Shown here one piece after another: positions 58,849 to 64,000 of a stretch of DNA of 64,000 bases. The stretch is taken from positions 1 through 64,000 of the forward strand of contig CACKDD010000003.1 of the NCBI GenBank assembly GCA_902598825.1, read 5' to 3'. Below the pieces are notes generated by a model, which saw only the letters and a list, made by a program, of their open reading frames with translations, had not been told where the DNA came from and searched no databases. The first letter of the stretch is position 1, and each line of letters begins with the position of its first letter. Position numbers and translations under genes: made by a program. Origin of the DNA: an uncultured Pelagibacteraceae bacterium (lineage in GTDB: Bacteria; Pseudomonadota; Alphaproteobacteria; Pelagibacterales; Pelagibacteraceae).

Positions 58849-58893
58849 AGAGTTCTATTGATTAATTAATACTTTATTGCTAGAAGACCCTCC

Positions 58894-60180
58894 ATGAAGG
58901 ATTTCAAAGTAAAAGATATATCAGAAGCAGAATTTGGCAGAAAAGAAATTTCAATTGCTGAAAGTGAAATGCCCGGATTAATGGCGTTGAGAGAAGAATA
59001 TTCTGGTAAATCACCGTTAAAAGGAGCAAAAATTATAGGATGTTTGCATATGACAATTCAAACTGCAGTTTTAATTGAAACATTAGTAAATTTAGGAGCT
59101 GAAGTTAGATGGTCATCTTGTAATATTTTTTCTACTCAAGATCATGCAGCAGCAGCAATAGCAAAAGCAGGTATTCCAGTATACGCTTGGAAAGGTGAAA
59201 CTGAGAAGGAATACCTTTGGTGCATTAAACAAACCATTATAGGTAATAAAGAATGGAAACCAAATATGCTTTTAGATGATGGAGGAGACCTTACTGCCAT
59301 AATGCATAATGAATATAAGGAATTATTAAAGAATGTAAAAGGAGTTTCAGAAGAAACAACTACTGGAATTAAAGCACTTAACAAAATGGAGAAAGATAAA
59401 TCTCTTTTAGTTCCAGCAATCAATGTAAATGACTCTGTAACTAAATCTAAATTTGATAACTTATATGGTTGTAGGGAGAGTTTAGTTGATGGAATTCGAA
59501 GAGCGACTGATGTAATGATGTCAGGCAAAATTGCTATTGTAGCTGGATTTGGTGATGTAGGAAAAGGAAGTGCTGCATCTTTAAGACAAAGTGGAGCTAG
59601 AGTTTTAGTTACAGAGGCAGATCCTATATGTGCGTTGCAAGCAGCCATGGAAGGTTATGAAGTAGTTTTAATGGAAGAAGCAATTAGTAAAGCTGATATT
59701 GTTGTAACTGCAACAGGTAATAAAGATATTGTAACAGCAGATCATATGAGAGATATGAAGGATAGAGCTATATTATGTAATATTGGCCACTTTGATAATG
59801 AAATTCAAGTAGAAGCTCTAAAAAATTATAAGTGGACAGAGGTAAAACCCCAAGTTCATGAGATAGAGCTACCTAGTAAAAAAAGAATAATTCTTTTAGC
59901 AGAAGGAAGATTAGTCAATCTAGGATGTGCAACTGGACACCCTAGTTTTGTAATGAGTGCATCTTTTACAAATCAGGTAATAGCTCAGATAGAACTATGG
60001 AACAATCATAAAAATTATGAAAATAGAGTTTATGTTTTGCCAAAACATCTTGATGAAAAAGTAGCAACTTTACACTTAAAAAAAGTGGGAGCAAAACTAA
60101 CCAAACTATCTAAAGACCAAGCTGACTATATAAGTGTTGGAGTAGAGGGTCCATTTAAACCTAATGCATATCGCTATTAG
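58894..60180 (+). CDS. ahcY: Adenosylhomocysteinase
   Basis: [49 protein letters not shown]-terminal PFKPNAYRY. Confidence 0.97.
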   Translation: MKDFKVKDISEAEFGRKEISIAESEMPGLMALREEYSGKSPLKGAKIIGCLHMTIQTAVLIETLVNLGAEVRWSSCNIFSTQDHAAAAIAKAGIPVYAWKGETEKEYLWCIKQTIIGNKEWKPNMLLDDGGDLTAIMHNEYKELLKNVKGVSEETTTGIKALNKMEKDKSLLVPAINVNDSVTKSKFDNLYGCRESLVDGIRRATDVMMSGKIAIVAGFGDVGKGSAASLRQSGARVLVTEADPICALQAAMEGYEVVLMEEAISKADIVVTATGNKDIVTADHMRDMKDRAILCNIGHFDNEIQVEALKNYKWTEVKPQVHEIELPSKKRIILLAEGRLVNLGCATGHPSFVMSASFTNQVIAQIELWNNHKNYENRVYVLPKHLDEKVATLHLKKVGAKLTKLSKDQADYISVGVEGPFKPNAYRY

Positions 60181-60619
60181 TAGTGAGAAAATAGATTTAT
60201 CTTCAGAAGAAAAAACAGAGAAATTAGCTGCTAGATTTTTTGAAAAAATTAAGCCAGGTGATACAGTTTTTTTATATGGAGAAATGGGGGTAGGTAAAAC
60301 AACATTTATAAGATATTTAATTAATAAATTCCAAAAGGAGAGTAAATTAGGAATAACTGAAGTCACTAGTCCTACATTTAATTTACTCAACGAATATAAA
60401 ATTAATGATGTAAAAATAAATCATTATGATTTATTTAGACTAAAATCCATTGAAGAAATTAAGAATTTGGATTTGTTTGAGAATAACTCAAAAGTAATTA
60501 CATTAATTGAATGGCCAGAAATTATTGAGAAAAGACCAGATAATTTGATAGAATTAACTTTTAAATATGAAGAAAATCATCAAAAAAGATCTTTACAAAT
60601 TAAAGGTATAAACCTTTAG
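60164..60619 (+). CDS. tsaE: tRNA threonylcarbamoyladenosine biosynthesis ATPase TsaE
   Basis: [52 protein letters not shown]. Confidence 0.93.
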   Translation: MHIAISSEKIDLSSEEKTEKLAARFFEKIKPGDTVFLYGEMGVGKTTFIRYLINKFQKESKLGITEVTSPTFNLLNEYKINDVKINHYDLFRLKSIEEIKNLDLFENNSKVITLIEWPEIIEKRPDNLIELTFKYEENHQKRSLQIKGINL

Positions 60620-60627
60620 TTTCTTAG

Positions 60628-61578
60628 ATGAAAAATTTAAAAGAAATAAAAGGTGATGCCTCTTTAAGAAAATTCTATAGAAAAAAAAATAAAAATTACT
60701 CCTCAATAATAGTTTTTTGTAAAAAAGATAAGCTTAAGAATCTTCTTATATATGATGCAATAAATAAAGAGTTAAACAAAAATGAAATTTTAGCTCCATG
60801 TTTATATAATGAAAAGTATAATCAAAATTATATTGAAATCCAAGATTTTGGTAATCAAACAGTTTTTAAAATTTTAAATAAAAAAAGAAATAATAATAAA
60901 TTTATTTATTTTAAAAAGGTAATTAATACATTAAATCAAATACAATCTATCAAAACTAAAAGTATTAAAAATTTTAAAAATAAAAAATATAAAATTCCTA
61001 AATATACAAATGACATATTAATTGAGGAAGCAAATTTATTTTGTGAGTGGTATGTTAAAAAAAATTTATCAAAAAATACTAAAGGAGAATTTACAAGAAA
61101 GTTTAAAAAAATAATTAAAAAGTTAGCTTCAAATTTAAAATTAAAAAATGATGTATTTGTTCATAGGGATTTTCATGTTTCAAATTTAATGTTAGTAGAA
61201 AATCAAATAGGTGTAATTGATAGTCAGGATGCTTTAATTGGGAACAAAGCATATGATTTAGCATCCCTTATAGACGATGTTAGACTTAGAACATCTATTC
61301 CATTAAAACAGAAAATTTATAACTATTATGTTAAAAATCACTTAAAATTAGAAAAACGAAAGTTTAAAAATGATTTTGAAATATTATCAATTTTAAGAAA
61401 TCTTAAAATTATTGGAATATTTACACGTCTTGCAATGAGAGATCGTAAAAAAAAATATCTTAAATTAATACCACATGCATGGGACCTAATAGCCATAAGA
61501 ATAAACAAAAATAAAATATTTAATGAACTTAAAAACTTGATTAATAAAAATTTTGAAAAAAAATTAGATGAAAATTAA
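60628..61578 (+). CDS. amgK: Aminoglycoside-phosphotransferase-fold sugar kinase, AmgK-like
   Basis: GDASLRKFYR; VHRDFHVSNLMLV; GVIDSQDALIGNKAYDLASLIDDVR; paired with a MurU-like gene. Confidence 0.85.
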   Translation: MKNLKEIKGDASLRKFYRKKNKNYSSIIVFCKKDKLKNLLIYDAINKELNKNEILAPCLYNEKYNQNYIEIQDFGNQTVFKILNKKRNNNKFIYFKKVINTLNQIQSIKTKSIKNFKNKKYKIPKYTNDILIEEANLFCEWYVKKNLSKNTKGEFTRKFKKIIKKLASNLKLKNDVFVHRDFHVSNLMLVENQIGVIDSQDALIGNKAYDLASLIDDVRLRTSIPLKQKIYNYYVKNHLKLEKRKFKNDFEILSILRNLKIIGIFTRLAMRDRKKKYLKLIPHAWDLIAIRINKNKIFNELKNLINKNFEKKLDEN

Positions 61579-62257
61579 TACAGCATTAATATTATGTGCA
61601 GGCTTAGGTAAGAGATTAAATCCATTAACTTTAGGCACTCCAAAGCCTCTACTTAAGTTAAATAACATAACTATTTTAGAAAGTTGTATTAATACTATTA
61701 TTAAAACAGGAATTAAAAGAGTCATACTGAACACTTTTCATTTAGGTGATCAAATTTTTGATTTTGTAAATAAAAAAAACTTTAAAATTAATATTGATAT
61801 AGTTAAGGATGGATCAAAGATTTTAGATACAGGTGGTGGAATATTAAATATGATTAAACATTCTAAGGATGAAAACTTTCTTATTTTTAACCCAGATACA
61901 TTATGGAATGAAATTTATATTGAAGAAATTGATAAGATGAAAAATTTTTATTTCGAAAATCAGTTAAATAATTTACTTCTGGTAGTTAATAAAAAGTTAA
62001 GTTTTGATAATAACTTAACTGGTGATTTTGAATTGAAAAGTAATTTATTAAAAAGAAATGATGACAAAAATTTTATTTATATTGGTTGTCAAATTTTGAA
62101 TAAAGATCTTTTCAAAAATCATGAAATAATAAATTTTTCAATTTCAGAAATTTGGGACAAATTGTTAGAAAAAAATATGTTGAATGGTTTCGAAAGTATT
62201 AATAAATTTTATCATTTAACTAACTTAGAAACATTTAAAAAACTAAAAGATCTCTAG
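61568..62257 (+). CDS. murU: Nucleotidyltransferase, MurU-like (N-acetylmuramate-1-phosphate uridylyltransferase)
   Basis: ALILCAGLGKRLNPLTLGTPKPLLKLNN; DTGGGILNMI; NPDTLWN; adjacent to amgK-like gene. Confidence 0.85.
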   Translation: MKINTALILCAGLGKRLNPLTLGTPKPLLKLNNITILESCINTIIKTGIKRVILNTFHLGDQIFDFVNKKNFKINIDIVKDGSKILDTGGGILNMIKHSKDENFLIFNPDTLWNEIYIEEIDKMKNFYFENQLNNLLLVVNKKLSFDNNLTGDFELKSNLLKRNDDKNFIYIGCQILNKDLFKNHEIINFSISEIWDKLLEKNMLNGFESINKFYHLTNLETFKKLKDL

Positions 62258-62948
62258 CTCGATCTTTATCAAGATACTCACAAGAGACAATTTGCTCTTC
62301 TTTGTTAATTTCGATTATCAAAGGGTTTCCAGTAGGTATTTCCAAACTTGATATTTGATTGTTATCCAATTTGAATAAATATTTACATAATGCCCTGATA
62401 GAATTGCCATGAGCTGAAATTAAAATATTTTTGCTAGTCAATTTTTTTTTAATCTCATTTTGATAATATTTCAAAACTCTTTCATAAGTATCTTTGAGAG
62501 ACTCAGTATCTGGAATTATATTTTGAGATATTTCACTGTATGTTTCAATATTTATTGGATGATAAGGACTCTCCTTACTTAGTGGATCTGGCTTAATGTC
62601 CCAAGATCTTCTGAATTCAAGAACCTTATTTTCACCGATTTTCTTACCCATCTCAATTTTGTTTAGACCTGTAAGAGCACCATAATGTCTTTCATTAAGC
62701 TCCCAAGCTTTAGAAAAATTTTTGTTATCGTCTAAAACTGTCTGTATTATTTCTAAAGTTTTATTTGCTCTTAGTTGAAGAGATGAATAGTAAAAATCTA
62801 TATGAATTTCTCTTTTTTTAATTAGTAGGCCAGCTTTCTCGGCCTCTTGTTTTCCTTGATCCGTTAGGTCTACATCAACCCAACCAGTGAATCTTTTTTC
62901 AAGATTCCAAATACTCTGACCATGTCTTACTAATATTAAAAAACTCAT
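62235..62948 (-). CDS. gpmA: 2,3-bisphosphoglycerate-dependent phosphoglycerate mutase
   Basis: LVRHGQSIWNLEKRFTGWVDVDLTDQG; ELNERHYGALTGLNK; SAHGNSIRALCKYL. Confidence 0.95.
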   Translation of the reverse strand: MSFLILVRHGQSIWNLEKRFTGWVDVDLTDQGKQEAEKAGLLIKKREIHIDFYYSSLQLRANKTLEIIQTVLDDNKNFSKAWELNERHYGALTGLNKIEMGKKIGENKVLEFRRSWDIKPDPLSKESPYHPINIETYSEISQNIIPDTESLKDTYERVLKYYQNEIKKKLTSKNILISAHGNSIRALCKYLFKLDNNQISSLEIPTGNPLIIEINKEEQIVSCEYLDKDRARDLLVF

Positions 62949-62996
62949 ATTGTTATTTTTAAAATATATTTGTAAATAAAACTATATAATTCAGTT

Positions 62997-63392
62997 ATGA
63001 AATTTTTTTCTAATTATAAGATAATCTTTTATAGTATAAATATTTCATTAATCATTTTATATCTTTTTCCAGGAAGTATTTTTGGTTGTATTTTTTTTGA
63101 TGATTGTAGCATTCAACCTCAAATTACATCAGACTTTGCTGAGATTTCTTCGAATCATTTATATGCATTTTTTATAGTTTCAATTTTTGGTTATTTGACT
63201 TTTTTAAAAAATAAACAAATTAAATATCTAATTATTTATTTAATCTTATTAGCAATATTGCTTGAAATTTGTCATTTGTTTATACCACAAAGAAGTTTCC
63301 AATGGCCTGATTTGTTTGGAAATTTATTAGGTGTCTTTGTTGTAATTTTTTTCAAGAATCTTATAAATAAATATGGGTTTTTTGAAAAATAA
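62997..63392 (+). CDS. VanZ-like membrane protein
   Basis: Four TM-like segments; LLEICHLFIPQRSFQWPDLFGNLLGVF typical of VanZ-like family. Confidence 0.7.
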   Translation: MKFFSNYKIIFYSINISLIILYLFPGSIFGCIFFDDCSIQPQITSDFAEISSNHLYAFFIVSIFGYLTFLKNKQIKYLIIYLILLAILLEICHLFIPQRSFQWPDLFGNLLGVFVVIFFKNLINKYGFFEK

Positions 63393-63972
63393 ATTAATAC
63401 TTTTAATATTTTTTTTATTAACAGCATGTTCTTCAATTCCTAATAATACAGCTAATAGCTGCTTAATTTTTGATCAGAAATATTTGTGGTATAAACATAC
63501 AAAAAAAGTTGAGAAAAAATGGGGTACTCCTATTCATATACAGTTAGCAATAATTAAGATGGAGTCAGATTTTGATTGGTTAGCAAAGCCTGCAAGGCAA
63601 AAAATTTTTAAAGTTATACCTTACAAAAGACCCTCAAGTTCATTTGGTTATTCACAAGCCATTAAAGGAACTTGGGAACAATACAAAAAAGAAACAGGAA
63701 ATAATCTTGCAACCAGAGCAAGGTTTAAGGATAGTGTTGATTTTATTGGATGGTATACAAATAAAACAGAGACTATTTTAAAGATTTCTAAAAAAGATGC
63801 CTTCAAACAATATATTGCTTATCATGAAGGATGGGGAAACTTTAAATATTACAAAAAAAATAAAAAGGTAATTGGTTTAGCTAATAAAGTTAATAGGCAA
63901 TCTGAAATTTATAAAAAACAATTAATTAAGTGTAAAGATTCTTTAAATAAAAATAAATATATTATTTTTTAG
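63373..63972 (+). CDS. Lipoprotein with SLT-like (lytic transglycosylase) domain
   Basis: Signal peptide and lipobox FFLLTACS; IIKMESDFDW and SSSFGYSQAIKGTWEQYKKETG. Confidence 0.7.
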   Translation: MGFLKNKLILLIFFLLTACSSIPNNTANSCLIFDQKYLWYKHTKKVEKKWGTPIHIQLAIIKMESDFDWLAKPARQKIFKVIPYKRPSSSFGYSQAIKGTWEQYKKETGNNLATRARFKDSVDFIGWYTNKTETILKISKKDAFKQYIAYHEGWGNFKYYKKNKKVIGLANKVNRQSEIYKKQLIKCKDSLNKNKYIIF

Positions 63973-64000
63973 ACAGTTCTCTCTTAAGCTCTAGATCTAC

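Noticed and set aside
58849-58893. SAM/SAH riboswitch upstream of ahcY
   Set aside because: Only 45 bp between chvG and ahcY, with no SAM-II, SAM-V or SAH-type core sequence.
59142-59648. 168-aa reverse-strand ORF
   Set aside because: Entirely antisense to ahcY, a confidently assigned gene.

Overview
AT-rich, very compact, colinear bacterial chromosome segment that reads as SAR11/Pelagibacterales core genome. This rests on remembered protein families and gene order, not a database search. I find no rRNA, tRNA, CRISPR array, transposase, integrase or phage gene. About 57 CDSs cover nearly the whole window: trmD(partial)-rplS-leuCDB; a DMSP-demethylation cluster (dmdC-dmdB-alpha/beta hydrolase-dmdA); asd; sdhCDAB; mmsA; mdh-sucCDAB-lpd; priA; atpHAGDC; a reverse-strand block rppH-ctpA-rsfS-nadD-proA-proB-obgE-rpmA-rplU; gloB-metW-metX; hisC-tyrA; an NlpC/P60 protein, an AmpG-like permease and TrkH; class I lysS-pyrD-rpmB-queuosine-precursor transporter; a polyamine operon (PLP decarboxylase, deoxyhypusine-synthase-like protein, ureohydrolase); a RegA-type regulator; bioY; polA; chvI-chvG; ahcY; tsaE-amgK-murU; gpmA; and a VanZ-like protein plus an SLT-like lipoprotein. 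Main points for follow-up: (1) SdhC and SdhD both lack the canonical heme-b axial histidines, and SdhD contains no His or Cys, while quinone-site residues are kept, suggesting a heme-free Complex II; (2) the dmd cluster has no dmdD crotonase but encodes an alpha/beta hydrolase between dmdB and dmdA; (3) a clear SAM-II riboswitch precedes metX, with a sigma70-like promoter that would start transcription at the aptamer; (4) a deoxyhypusine-synthase-like enzyme sits in a polyamine operon whose leader carries a hairpin plus U-tract and a G6 run; (5) promoters at two genes imply leaderless or nearly leaderless mRNAs, and all five convergent gene pairs have essentially no intergenic space. I did not find a defence island or a wholly new multi-gene system.
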